From: Ahaetulla prasina
Lineage: Eukaryota > Chordata > Lepidosauria > Squamata > Colubridae
DNA: 64,000 nt
Assembly (NCBI RefSeq): GCF_028640845.1
Contig: NC_080546.1
Span: 53,889,409 to 53,953,408, forward strand
Direction: 5' to 3'
The position numbers and the translations under genes were made by a program. Below the pieces are notes generated by a model that saw nothing but the letters and a program-made list of their open reading frames with translations, was not told the origin of the DNA and did no database searches. Below are positions 44,641 through 55,921 of the stretch, one piece after another (the stretch's first letter is position 1; the number at the start of each line of letters is the position of its first letter).

Positions 44641-45639
44641 ACTGTTTCAAGTTTGAAACTGTTTTGTGAAAAACAGAATTGAATCAAAACATTTCCTATA
44701 AATTCAATACATTGCATTTTTAACTCAAAATATTTTAATGAAATGGTTTACTTGATTTACTAATATCAGTAGCACATCAAGGGAATGAACACAGGCTGCA
44801 GCTACTCTGAATGAGTTTGCAATGTAAATTCCACTTCCTTTTATGTTTTTAACACACAGCCTTCATTCTTTGGGCATTAGCTGTCTCTTTGTTTAGAGGG
44901 GCTATTATGTGCATGGCATGATTTTCTCTTATGAAAAGAAGTATACAGATATTGTCACAGATATTTTCTTTCAGATTTTATTATTTTACTCACAATATAT
45001 CTGAATTCTGTAAGAGTATCATATTCCATTTATTATGTTATTCAGTACACAAAGCGCAAAAAGAGAGATTTTGCCATCAAATTTATTAAAGGAAATTTGT
45101 AATAGCATTTAAAAATTAAGATTAGCCAGTCTTTATTCTTGATAATTTAATTTGCCAATACTCAAAAGTGAGAAAGTTATAATTGATATAAGGTTATTTA
45201 TATCAAATGAACAAAAAGATGTTGAACTATTCAAGGCATTTAAAGTTACTTGAGGCAAGGATAAAAAGATTTCTACAGTATATTTCAAGGCTATGTTTGA
45301 AATCTAGAGAAAACTAATTGTTTTTAAGTTAGAATCGTAACACATGCTGTCCTTGAAGATAAAGTGGCTAAACATTCAAGTTTGCTTTATCCTTTCAGAA
45401 TTGTCTGGGGATGTCAAGGCTTATAACATACAAAGCTTGCAACAAGGCAGAGTGCATTTATATAGAATGTACCAAATACTTATAAGAACTGATGACTGAG
45501 AAACATTATGGCTGTGTTGGTTGCAAAGAATCAAATAAATTAAAAGCAATGAACTATTTATGCATAATACTTTGATGATATATTGTAAATACAAGAACAT
45601 TTGACAACAACGAAGGAAGGGGCACTCAGATATAAAAAC
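44641..45639. other. AT-rich, no gene seen
   Basis: No recognisable repeat or domain. Confidence 0.4.
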
Positions 45640-45945
45640 AGGAGACACAGCATGTAAACACAAGATGAGCCATAAAAGGATCAGAAACCTGTACACTAAT
45701 GCTCAAAGTATGGGGAACAAATGGGGAGAAATTGAAGACCTAGTACATGTGGCAAGTATAATATTGTTGGTACTAGCAAAAATTGGTGGGATATCATTTG
45801 TTCAAAAGAAATAGACCAAGCAAAAGAGCAGAAGCATTATACATAAAGGATTACTGTACTTGTACAGAAACACATAATACCAAGGTTGAAAGCCTCCTAG
45901 AAAGTATTTTTGTGAATATTATGGGAAAAAGTAATGACATTGCTA
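45640..45945 (+). mobile_element. CR1-like LINE, start of ORF2 (endonuclease)
   Basis: RNLYTNAQSMGNKWGEIEDLV at 45684-45745, then an IVGTSKNWWDI-like stretch with a small deletion, YHLFKRNRPSK and ALYIKDYCTCTETHN. It is homologous to the endonuclease start at 2060-1638, including MGNK and FKRNRP. Truncated on both sides; frameshifts present. Confidence 0.7.
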
Positions 45946-46856
45946 TAATAATAATTATTAATATGAATTACTATAAAATAATAAGCAATTAAACATGAAA
46001 CAAGAAAATTACAGTATATTTGAAGAATCATGTTCAAAAATATTTTTTTTAATTGATTGCATTCTGGATATGCTACAAAATAAAAAAGGTGATTCTCAAT
46101 TCCCATGGCCTTTCTTATTTAAAGAAAAACAATGAAATCAAAGTTTAATTGCAATAAAAAAGCAACAACAAAATTATTTGAAAAATATGATGATTTGTAG
46201 TTTTGTCATTAGACCTCGGTAAAAGTCAAAAAAATTTCAACTACATGTATGTTTATATTTCTTTCTATGTATTAATTTTAACACAAATATTTGACGAACC
46301 AGTAATGTAAATGTTCAGTATATTTTCACCCAGAGATACACATGTACAAACACATACACCCAGAGACATATGTATAATCTTACATATGTCAAAAAAATAA
46401 AAATAATCACTGATCAGGAAATTCAAAAAAAGAAAGAACCCAAAGATGTCCAGAAAGTCAGCTACAGTTAAGCCCTAAAGAATACTGAAATAATTGCATC
46501 CTGTCTTAAGCTGAAGCAGAAAAAATAATTAACTCAATATTAGCTGAAAGAGTTCTGCAGATAAAATGCCATTACTAAGAAAGTCCTAGACTATGCATGC
46601 ATTCAGTGAACCTAAACTAGCCATGAGATATAAAAATTAACTCATATTTGGAAAAATATATAAAATGATTATACCAAGCATAAAATAAAAGCAATAAAAT
46701 AATGACAATAATAAAAAGGGATCAAATAAAGTATATAAATAAAGGATTTCTTGTTTACAGAATGGTAGACAAGGCCATATCTATCTGAGTAAGATTATTT
46801 CACCTGGATTCCAAAACTGAATATTCCTCTCTTATGCTCTTCTCAAGAGATCATAG

Positions 46857-47160
46857 GTAAAGGTAAAGGATTTCCCCTGTCCAGTCATGTCTGACTCTAG
46901 GGCACAGTGTTCATCTTCATTTCTTGGCTGAGCATTGTCCAAAGACACTTCTGTGGACAGGTGGCCAGCATGACTATATACTGAGGTGCACAGAACACTG
47001 TTACCTTACGAACCAAAGTGGTAACTATTTATCTCATTATATTTGCATGCTTTCAAACTGCTAGGTGGGCAGGAGCTGGGGCAAGTAATGGGAGCATACC
47101 CCATTACATGGCAATTGGAACTTGAACCCAGGCTTTAACTGCCAAGCCATTGCACCCCCT
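46857..47160 (-). mobile_element. tRNA-derived SINE with 14-bp target duplication
   Basis: Same family as 10365-10721 (compare AGCAGTTTGAAAGCATGC-type and TAATGGGAGCAT blocks), but more diverged, with the tRNA-like head (rc of about 47100-47160) eroded. TCAAGAGATCATAG is exact on both sides (46843-46856 and 47161-47174). Confidence 0.85.
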
Positions 47161-47174
47161 TCAAGAGATCATAG

Positions 47175-49285
47175 AGCATAGAAAAAGCTTTTTTCCATCT
47201 ACCACAGGACTGTATGGGAAGAACAGTTTCAATCAGTGTCCAGAATGTCAGATGGTGTCACATAGCTTCAGTATATAGCAGGATATTTTCAGAATTAATG
47301 GTTTAATATCCATACTGTCCCAAGTAGACAATTTCAACCTGAAGGAAGCATTATATTTTCATTTTAGGAAATGTTCTCCCTTTCCTCTTTTTTTTCCTGT
47401 TTTGTTTCTATATTTTCTCCCCCTGGATTGGACAAGTATTTTTAAACATGTCATCTTTGAATATATTGTTGCTCGGAGTTGATATAATTCATTAAATCCA
47501 ATCATTAATATCACTTAGTGAGCTTTTATAATTATAACTTAGTCCAGGTAAAAAATATGCTTTTCCAAGTGGCCTTTGACTCTCCTTTCTCTGAGACAAG
47601 AATAAGCAGAAGGTCCAATTGTATTAATCAGAGCAAAGACGGTTAATATAGTGGGTAGGTTTCTGTCAAAGAACTCATCAAAGGAGCACTGAGAACAAGA
47701 TATCAACTTCTTGCTCATTGAATGTTAGGGGAAAGAACTAAAGGTACTAAATGGCAAAGACATTCCTCTTTCGCCAAGGAAGCATATGACAATAGAAGCC
47801 ATTCATTCAAAATATAGCCATGTCAAGTCCAGACTTTGCTACGGTAGCAGAATCTTACTCAAAGCCATCCATTATCTGTTTAAATAGCTAAATGTAGATA
47901 ACTTTCTTTTCCCTATTTTTCTCTTTTTTTCCTTCCTGCTCATCTCAATCTGTCTAACCTCATTCTTCTAAGAACTATTCTCCTGATTTGGACCATTTTA
48001 TAGGCTTTAGGCTTTCCTCTGTTAACGAACCAGCTATCAGAACTCCCTACTGTTATTAATCTGAGACCTATTATTTTATGGCTGGATTAACACATTACAC
48101 CAAGCCATCCTATGGTTTGTTGGTTTTAATGTAGTATAAAGTATGAATCTGCTCACTGTCGTTTATGGTTGAGTATGATTTGTGAATAAAAGTATTTTCT
48201 GCAGTAGAATTCTAAAAATTCTAAAAAACACTTCTGTGATTTTTTTTTAGTAAAGAATGGAATGCTAAAATAAAGTGGGAAGAATATATTAATCTCAAAG
48301 AAAAGAAATGACCAAGACTGTTCTCGAAATGCAGTTGCACTCATTAGCTGCTTACTTTCTTTTTTAAAATTGTAATTCATCTGTATAGTAAAGGTCTGAA
48401 TTTCTTTCTCTCATGCCTAAAAATGCTAATTGAAATAGCTCTGACTTTCCTAAAAGACACTCCCAGATCACTAGCCATTCTGCAGTAATGATGCTTTTAA
48501 TTATCTTTTAAAAGGTTTTCTCTGTCATTATTTCATTCAACAGGTACTCCCTTTCTTTCTCCATATTATTGGCAAAGATTAGCCAATGAAAAATAGAAAA
48601 ACCCACAAGGGGTATTTGTTTCCTTCACTTTGGAGAATTAGATTTTTAAACTCCCTATTAATATATTATCCAACATGAGATACGATCCTTCCAGATTTAA
48701 ATTTGTTACGAGCAGAAAAATAAGTTGAAAAAGTTAATTTTGTAACATATATTAAGTAAAACACTTTTAAGAATTCTGTTTTAAGATAATTTAATGAAAT
48801 AAAGGAAAATGATTTTATCCATCCAGCACAGATAAGAGGGCCACACATATACTGTGATCAGTCAAAATAAAATACTGCTCTGCTTTACTTTTCAAGATTT
48901 ACGTCCTATTCAAGATTTATTCAAGCCTATACACAAGAATCTGGTCAACAAAAAGTTCACACTAAATTGGCACCAATTGAATTCAGGAATGGTTGAATTT
49001 GGAGTGCTTGAGGGAATGCAATGACTCTAAGCTGATGTTACATTTAACTGCCCCCCCCAACTCTGCCTGCTCTTCTCTTACACTTATATGTTTACATCAT
49101 AAACTATCAGTTATTTCATAAATAATAAAGGTAGATAAGAGACTGAAGTGGGACAGGAACCACATTAAATACGAACAACAATGTAGTACTAACAATCTTT
49201 TCAGGATGGAAAGAAATGTAAATGCTCCTTGCCTGCCAGTTGAGAGTATCTTCTCTGTATCCTAAAGACTCAAAAATAAATAGCA
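47175..49285. other. AT-rich, no gene seen
   Basis: Short frames only; no repeat family recognised. Confidence 0.4.
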
Positions 49286-49367
49286 AGGAGGGAAGGAAAA
49301 AAAAGGAAGGAAGAAAGGAAGGAAGGAAGGAAGGAAGGAAGGAAGGAAGGAAGGAAGGAAGGAAGGA
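49286..49367. repeat. (GGAA)n microsatellite
   Basis: Imperfect at the left, then about 14 uninterrupted GGAA units up to 49367. Apparent proteins of repeated Lys-Glu-Gly-Arg or Ser-Phe-Leu-Pro come from this tract. Confidence 0.95.
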
Positions 49368-50386
49368 CAAAGAAAATGTAGTATTAAAGGTAGAAAATAA
49401 ATTATTTCAAATGTCTTAATTATATATTCAGTAGAAAGAAATATATTGTCAATTTAATTTTAATGCAGTTATAATTCCCTACATTCCAAATATATTTGAG
49501 TCTTTTATAAATATTATATTAACTAGGATAATAACTCTGAGTATGCCAAAATTTGGCAAACATGCAGTACAGCCGCTACATTGGGAATAAGATATCATTT
49601 AAAACAAGGAGAAAGTTGGTTGGGTTAATTAGTGGACTTCTTTCCCATAAATGTGAACCTGGAAATTTTCCAAAAGCCTCATGTGAATTGAGGCTAACAT
49701 CTTTAACCCAAACTGTCAGTTTTATTATACTGTGTACTACACATCTCTTTAAATTAAAAACATTCATCAGAAAACTGCTGTCTTTGCCAAGGAAAATATT
49801 ACTTGCTGTTCAATTTAAATATTAAATTATTTAATTTGCAATCTGTATCATATGCAGTATCTGCACGTAACGTATTCCACTCTTGTATAACTGTATGCAT
49901 GTCCATGTATCACCATCCTCAGCTAGTTATGGAAGAATATATTAACATGCTAGAAATGTAGCATAAACCCATGTAAATCTTACCGGAATTTCCAGCGTAA
50001 TATGTGATATACTGATGGTTTCATTAACAGATCCAAATGACTTCTTGGCAAAATTCCAAAATAACTTTGGAATGACCAGCAAACAATTGAAGAGATGCTT
50101 ACACTGTAAAATGTTTATTGATATTAAGAACATTTCGTAGTGTAACCTGTCATTACTTTAATGACCTTATATCTTTTCTATCAGTACCATTCTACCACAT
50201 TTCTTACTTCACTGTCCATTCACTGTGGCCTCTAGATGTTTCTTCTAGATATAGAAAGAAAGTTATATGACATATATAGCCATATAAAAAGAAGCAAGGT
50301 GAAGAAGAAGCGATGAAATAGGAATGAGGAATACCAAGAAATAAGAAATTGCATAAATCATAGCAGAGAGACCAGCTTTATGATAT
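49368..50386. other. AT-rich, no gene seen
   Basis: No domain or recognised repeat. Confidence 0.4.
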
Positions 50387-50668
50387 TGTTCTGTTTCCCT
50401 TCCCCCAATACTCCCAGCAAAGAGTCAGTCAGAGGCCTCTTTTCTGATTTATTTACATATATATAAATGTCCTGGCTACGTCTACCCACAGGCCTGCCAA
50501 GTTTCTGGAGATAACAAGGAAATTACAGATAAGGCCAGAATTACTCACGAATATATTCTTCCCTCCGTTGATACAGATTGCCCGCGCAAATTCATTACTT
50601 TGTCCAAGACAAAAAACCAGGAAGTCCCGCCTCCTATTTATAGTCTCTGCAGATGTCACTGCATGACA
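50387..50668 (-). repeat. 3' LTR of the chromovirus
   Basis: In element orientation it runs from TGTCATGCAGTGACATC to GGAAACAGAACA. It contains TATAAATAGG (rc of 50633-50642), GTCTTGGACAAA 32 bases further on, and an AAATAAATC polyadenylation-type stretch near the 3' end. Only the last about 58 bp are matched by the 5' LTR remnant, with one substitution and two single-base indels. Confidence 0.82.
50633..50642 (-). promoter_or_regulatory. TATA box of the chromovirus LTR
   Basis: TATAAATAGG on the reverse strand. A start 30-32 bases downstream would place the RNA 5' end at the GTCTTGGACAAA sequence. Confidence 0.7.
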
Positions 50669-50669
50669 A

Positions 50670-52052
50670 TTATGACTTGGCTTTGTCCCAACTCTTCCGC
50701 TGCTGCGCACGCCGGTCACGTCTTCGTAATCTTGCATCACTCCAAAACTGTTCTTGGGGCGTTGCCAAATCAGAAGGAGGCTCCAGGGAATCAGGCTTTG
50801 CCGGCCCCTCCTCCTCCCTTTGAGTGGGTGCCAGGGAGGGAAAGGGCTCACGAGAAGCAGGGCTGGCCAGGTCTTCTCCCTCACTTTCTGAATCATCCGA
50901 GTCCAGGAGTCCGGGTCCAGGAACTTGGGTCACAACACTATCCCTCACCGCAGGGCCCTTCCCCCGGGGCTGACGATCGGGATGCGGTCGGGCTGGGTTC
51001 TGCTCATGGAAGGCCTGCACCAGGTCAGGGGCATGAACGTCGGAGGCATCTACCCAGGAGAAATTAGTCCCGTATCCCTTCCACGCGATCAAATATTGGA
51101 AACGACCCTTCAGCCAGCGGGAGTCTCGTACGCTGTGGACTTCGTATTCCTCCGATCCGCCCCCGGCGACAGTGACGGGTGCTGTTGGGCACCGAAGGGG
51201 ACTCGGTGTGGCCTCAGGAACCAGAAGGGACCGGTGAAAAACGGGGTGGATCCGCATGGATCGTGGCAGGGTCAGTCGGTAGGCTACCGGGTTGATGACT
51301 GCCTCGACAGGGAACGGGCCGATGAATCGGTGGTCCAACTTCTTTACCGGGTGGTCGGACGGGAGGTGTTTGGTGGAGAGCCACACCCGGTCTCCAACTG
51401 CCAGCGGGGGCGTTGCCCGTCGGGAGCGGTCGGCGGACCGTTTGTAGTCCTCCTTTGCCCGATTCAGCTGCTGACGTACCAACTGTTGGACCGCATGCAA
51501 TTCCGTCAGGAAGGTCTGCGTTTCGGGAACAGGAGAGTCCGGTAGTGCCAGAGGGAAGAGCCGCGGATGGTACTCCACATTGGCAAAGAACGGGGTCATC
51601 TGAGTAGAGGTGTGCTGAGAGTTGTTAAAAGCAAACTCCGCCAGGGACAGGTAGTCGGCCCAGTTGTCCTGTTGCTGGTTGATGAAGCAACGGAGATACT
51701 GTTCCAGTATACCGATGACCTTCTCTGTACCCCCGTCGGTCTCCGGATGGTGCGATGACGACAGACACACCTGCACCTCCAACGCGGCCATCAGGCTCTT
51801 CCAGAAGCGGGCTGTGAACTGAACTCCGCGGTCCGAAACCACCCTGTCCGGTAGACCATGGAGGCGGAAGATGTGCTGCAGAAAGAGACGGGCCGTTTTT
51901 GCGGCTGTGGGCAGCCCGCGGCATGGGATGAAGTGTGCCATCTTGGTGAGCATGTCCACCACCACCAGCACCGTGGTGAACCCAGAGGACGGCGGCAGGT
52001 CTGTCAGGAAGTCCATAGAGATCGCCCCCCAGGGTCTGTCGGGTGTCGGCAA
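50670..52052 (-). pseudogene. Integrase core, GPY/F module and chromodomain
   Basis: A 460-codon open frame, in frame to its stop but cut off from the upstream pol by a frameshift. The catalytic triad is complete: D14 in ISMDFLTDLP, D74 in VVSDRGVQF and E110 in GGTEKV, with 35 residues between the last two. The GPY/F-like HRFIGPFPVEAV is at 241-252. Residues about 302-355 are a chromodomain (EEYEVHSVRDSRW, FQYLIAWKGYG, FSWVDASDV), which in chromoviruses directs integration to modified chromatin. A 100-residue Pro/Glu/Ser-rich tail follows. This is the longest intact frame in the window. Confidence 0.93.
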
Positions 52053-53196
52053 GGGCTGGAGGGGCCGGGAGGTGCCCCGTGGCGGTCTTGGCTTGCCGGG
52101 ACGGTACGCAGGATGTCACGTAGGCATGTATATCATGCCGCACTGGGGGCCACCAAAAGGTCCGTGTCACCAGGTGGAGGGTCTTGAAGAACCCAAAATG
52201 TCCTGCTGCAGGGTTGTCGTGGCACTGGGTCATGACGAGGGCTCGGAGTGGTCCTGTGGGCACATATAATCGCCCAAACTTGAGTAAGTCCTCCTCCAAG
52301 GTCCAAGGAGACGTGGGGCCCACCTCCGCTCTCCTTTGCTGCGACCAGGCGTCCTGGCGCTGCGCCTCTCGCACCTGGGCCCGCAAGTCCACTGGCTCCC
52401 GTGCTGCAGCCAAGGCTTCTGCCGGCAGCACTGTCCGTGGAGGAAGGGGGTCCTTGGCGCAGAGGTACTCTGGCTTGCGGGACAGGGCATCCGCCCTCCG
52501 GTTGTGACCGCTGGGAATGTAGGTCACGCGGAAGTTGAACCGGGCAAAAAACAACGACCACCGGATCTGCCGCTGGTTCAACTTCCGAGCTGTGGTGAGG
52601 TGCTCGAGATTCCGATGGTCCGTTCGGACCTCCACCTGATGTCGGGCCCCCTCCAGATGGTGTCGCCAAGCCTCGAATGCAGCCTTGATAGCCAGCAACT
52701 CTTTTTCCCAGATAGTGTAGTTGCGCTCGGAAGGATTGAGTTTCCGGGAGTAGTAAGCACAGGGAAAAAGTGTGCCGCCATTCGTCGGAGCCTGTAGCAG
52801 CACCGCTCCCAGAGCCACATTGGACGCGTCCGTTTCCACCACAAAAGGCCGGAGCGGGTCGGGATGCCTCAGGACGGGTTCCGTGATGAAGGCTTTCTTG
52901 AGGGCTGTGAATGCTTCTTGCTGCGGGGGACCCCACCGGAACGCAACCTTCTTCCTGAGGAGCTGGGTAAGTGGAGCCGTCAGTGTGGCGAAGCCCGGGA
53001 TGAAGGTCCGGTAGTAGTTGGCGAAGCCCAGCAGGCGCTGAACATCCTTCACCCGACGAGGGGCTTCCCAGCTACACAAAGCTTCTACTTTACATGGGTC
53101 CATGGCTATGCCCTCGGGCGAGATGATATGCCCGAGGAATTCTATGGAAGTCCGGAAGAAGACGCATATCTCAGCCGCATTGAGTTGTTGCTCCAT
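51990..53196 (-). pseudogene. RT thumb, RNase H and integrase zinc finger
   Basis: The frame 53196-51625 starts within the RT thumb ([30 protein letters not shown]). RNase H carries D123 in ETDASNVALGAVL, a Glu in YTIWEKELLAI, D193 in RTDHRNLEHL and D236 in RRADALSR. The integrase HHCC finger is recognisable (CHDNPAAGHFG, then TSCVPSRQAK), but its last Cys is Ser. The frame leaves the true integrase at about 52050, where a shift joins it to the 460-codon frame. Confidence 0.9.
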
Positions 53197-53760
53197 AGCG
53201 TTGCAGAACCAGACCGGCGTGTCGAAGGTGGCTTTCCCTGGACCGGGAGTAAATCAGGATGTCGCTCAGGTAGATAACCACGATCCGATCCAACATGTCT
53301 CGGAACCAGCCGTTCATGAAGTGCTGGATAACGGCGGCATCGTTGGACAACCGATATGGCAAGACAGAGTTTTCGTAGAGTCCGTATCGGGTGCTGAATG
53401 CCGTCTTCCATTCGCCTCCTTCTCGCATCCGCACCAGGTTGTAGGCCCCGGAGATCGAGCTTGGTGAAGATCGTGGCCTCCCGCAACCTCTCCAGTAGCT
53501 CCGGGATGAGCGGCAGGGGGTAGTGATTCCGCACCGTAATGGCGTTTAGCCGGCGGTAATCACAGCATAGGCGCAAGTTCCCTGTCTTCTTCTTCACGAA
53601 GAGGACCGGGGCCGAGAGAGGGGACTTTGAAGGCCGGATGAACCCTCGGGCCAGGTTTTTGTCCAGGAAGTCCCTGAGGCGGCCAACTCGGCCCGACATG
53701 GAATACAGGCGTCCCACAGGCAGTGGTGCGTTGGGCAGAAGGTCCACGGGCAATCGTGGG
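53171..53760 (-). pseudogene. Reverse transcriptase with altered active site
   Basis: [42 protein letters not shown] and FTKLDLRG (first catalytic Asp) lie in one frame. A one-base loss in a G run near 53440 shifts to a second frame with [15 protein letters not shown] and [11 protein letters not shown]. The family motif YLDD reads YLSD here; the changed codon is 53264-53266. Both the shift and the missing Asp would abolish activity. Confidence 0.88.
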
Positions 53761-53822
53761 GCCGATGCGGGGTAGTCGGTCCGCCTCCTTCTCGCTGAAC
53801 ACGCCGGGCGAAGTCCATCAGC

Positions 53823-54330
53823 TCAGGAGGCAAGGTGATGGCAGCGGTGGGGACGTTCTGGCCGGCACAGGTGTGGCGGATGTGATCGACGCACTGCAGA
53901 CTCGGGAAAGAGATGGCGTTCGCGACCAGGCCACCTGAGGATCGTGGGTCCGCCAGGCCAACCCAAGGACCAAGGGAAAATGAAGGTCCGCCGTGACATA
54001 AAACTGGATCGCCTCCTCATGGTCCCCAATAGCCAGGCGCAAAGGCTGGGTGGCAAATTTAATGGGCCGGACACCAGTTCTCGTCCATCAATTGTCTCTT
54101 CCCGCATCGGAGGGTCCACCGGAACCACTGGGACCGCAAACTGGGTCACAAAGGCCTGGTCCATAAAGTTTGTTGTGGCCCCTGAGTCCACCAGCGCATG
54201 CGCCTGGAGCCCATCCCACTGGTTCCCCAACCATATCCGTGTGTCCAGAATCAGATGCCGAGGGGGCCCAGAGTCTACTTCCGCAACGTCCAGTGGAGGC
54301 TTAGTACATGCTCGACCTAGGGTTTCCCCG
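53823..54330 (-). pseudogene. Aspartic protease region of the chromovirus
   Basis: DTRIWLGNQWDGLQAHALVDSGATTNFMD contains the retropepsin DSGAT active site at about 54203-54189, with a VPVDPPM stretch after it. Frames shift before the RT. In this family the protease matures the Gag-Pol polyprotein. Confidence 0.8.
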
Positions 54331-55277
54331 CGGTCGGGCCTGCCCGCTTCCGATTGGTCACGCTGTGATTCGGGGACGGCGTCGTGCCCCACCGCTTTCT
54401 GGGGCAAGAAGCGGCGAAGTGGCCGGGCTCCCCACAGTACAGGCACAATCCCCCTTGGCGCCTCCGGTTCCGCTCCTGGGCTGTCAGGCGAGGTCTGGCC
54501 GCTCCCAACTCCATGGGCTCTTCTGCAGCGGTTACAAAACGTGGGGCGACCCGGGGTGCTGGTGGTGCAGGAAGTGGGGGTGCAGATGTCGACGGCGGGT
54601 CCCGGGGGGTGCGACGGGACGGTCGCCGTTGCAGACGGGCATCGAGGCGGAGACAAAGATGCACCAAGTTGTCGAGGGTCCGCGGCGCCTCCACCCGGGC
54701 CAGCTCGTCTTGCAATTCCTCTGAGAGTCCCTCCTGGAACGCGTCCACCAGCGCTGCATCATTCCAGTCAGAGTCCTGGCACAAAAGACGAAATTCGGCG
54801 ATGTACTCCTGCAGGGGGCGTTTCCCTTGACGGAGTTCCTTAAGGCGCCTGGTTGCCATCAGCATTCGAACGGGGTCCTCATACATGGTGCGCAGGTGCT
54901 GCCAAAAACGCTGTTGGTCCGCCAGCAGGGGGCTGTCCTGGAGCAAGAGGGGCGTGGCCCATCGAGCAGCCGAGCCGGAAAGAAGGTTAATCACGAAGGC
55001 CACCTTAGCCCGGTCGTCTGGGAAATCCTCTGGCCTCATAGCCATGTAGAGCTGGCACTGTCCCAAGAAGGTCGGGAACATCTCAGGCTGCCCAGAAAAC
55101 TTATCCGGCACGGTTATCGGGCACTTGCGACGAGGAGGAGGAGTGGGAGGATGGGGGGGGGGCTGCAGGCACATTCCTGGCAGCAAGTTGGCCTGCCAAG
55201 TGAGCCACTTGCTGCTGGAGCTGTTGATTAGCCGCTTGTAGCTGCTGTAACTGCTGCTGTACCTGCTGCTGGTCCAT
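54317..55277 (-). pseudogene. Chromovirus gag with CCHC zinc knuckle
   Basis: The start at 55277 opens a Gln-rich coiled coil (MDQQQVQQQLQQLQAANQQ), then a run of ten C on the coding strand (about 55154-55163) where the frame shifts. The rest is one open frame with DKFSGQPEMFPTFLGQCQLY, KVAFVINLLSGSAARWA, LQEYIAEFRLLCQD, EGLSEELQDEL and a zinc knuckle CLYCGEPGHFAASC (C-x2-C-x4-H-x4-C). This is the sushi-type gag, also the ancestor of domesticated vertebrate PEG10/RTL genes; here it is simply part of the retroelement. Confidence 0.9.
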
Positions 55278-55302
55278 CTTTGGTGGAAGATGTTTTAGTC
55301 AG

Positions 55303-55314
55303 GTCTTGGACAAA
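55303..55314 (-). promoter_or_regulatory. Self-priming primer binding site
   Basis: In element orientation, one base after the 5' LTR comes TTTGTCCAAGAC. It is an exact 12-base complement of GTCTTGGACAAA in the LTR (50599-50610), located at the predicted RNA start. This is the arrangement of Tf1/sushi elements, whose RNA 5' end folds back as primer in place of a tRNA. Confidence 0.8.
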
Positions 55315-55315
55315 A

Positions 55316-55374
55316 TGTTCTGTTTCCTTCCCCAATACTCCCAGCAAAGCGTCAGTCAGAGGCCTCTTTTTCCT
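55316..55374 (-). repeat. Truncated 5' LTR of the chromovirus
   Basis: Only the last about 58 bp of the LTR (TGTTCTGTTTCC... on the plus strand) remain; beyond 55374 the sequence is PLE untranslated region. Confidence 0.85.
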
Positions 55375-55898
55375 TTAACTGCTAGTGGGGTTTGAACTGA
55401 TTGGGTGGAGCTTGGCTGTGCTCTGATTGGCTGGGGTTTTTCTGTGCTCTGATTGGCTGGGGTGTGTCCTGTGTTGGTGGGGCTTGGTTGCTCAGTCTAA
55501 TCTGTGCTGCAGGGGATTTGAGCTGGTGAGCTGCACTGCTGCTGTTTGGCTTCGTGTTCGTGGTCGTGCTACATCTTCGTAGTGGGTGTCAGTCTGCTGC
55601 ATGTATGGATTGGAGGGTTTGAAGTGGCTAATGTTGCAGCTGCGGTCTGGCTTCTGGTCCTTGGTCGTGCTTCCTGATCAGTGTGGGTTTGGGTGTGCTT
55701 TCTGGGTGGATGTGTGGTGGTGATATCCTGTGTGGACCTCGTGAGTGTGGGTCTGGTGTCATTCCTCGTGTTAGGGACTCATTTGTCAATAAGGGCAGGT
55801 TTCAAATGGCTGGTAGGCGGAGGTATCATCTCTTTGTTCATGCTGTGTGGGCGTTTTTCTATCTCGATGGCTTCTCTGATTATTCTGTTGTTAAAGTG
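55375..55898 (-). mobile_element. Penelope-like element A: C terminus and 3' UTR
   Basis: The reverse strand begins with an NNRIIREAIEIEKRP-like stretch (55890-55845), the PLE region after the nuclease, then Thr/Pro-rich sequence ending near 55570. A UTR follows containing the paired CCAATCAGAGCAC boxes. It is the inverted counterpart of 55922-56125. It is cut at 55375 by the chromovirus LTR remnant. Confidence 0.75.
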
Positions 55899-55921
55899 TA
55901 TATATATATATATATATATAT
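55899..55921. repeat. (TA)n tract between two PLE pieces
   Basis: About 11-12 TA units separating the inverted PLE copies A and B. Confidence 0.95.

Larger units (their letters stand above)
50387..55374 (-). mobile_element. Chromodomain Ty3/Gypsy element (chromovirus, sushi/Tf1-like)
   Basis: On the reverse strand: a truncated 5' LTR (55374-55316), self-priming site, gag, protease, reverse transcriptase, RNase H, integrase with C-terminal chromodomain, and a 282-bp 3' LTR (50668-50387). GC content is far above background. It has few disruptions per gene compared with the other Gypsy copies, but the promoter-bearing part of the 5' LTR is lost and the polymerase active site is changed. The 5' side abuts PLE sequence. 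Confidence 0.92.

Noticed and set aside
49116..49419. Frames of repeated Ser-Phe-Leu-Pro or Lys-Glu-Gly-Arg
   Set aside because: Translation of a (GGAA)n microsatellite.
54317..55277. Possible domesticated sushi-type gag gene (PEG10/RTL-like)
   Set aside because: It sits inside a recognisable element with LTR, primer site and pol, and has a frameshift in a C run, so there is no sign of separate host use.
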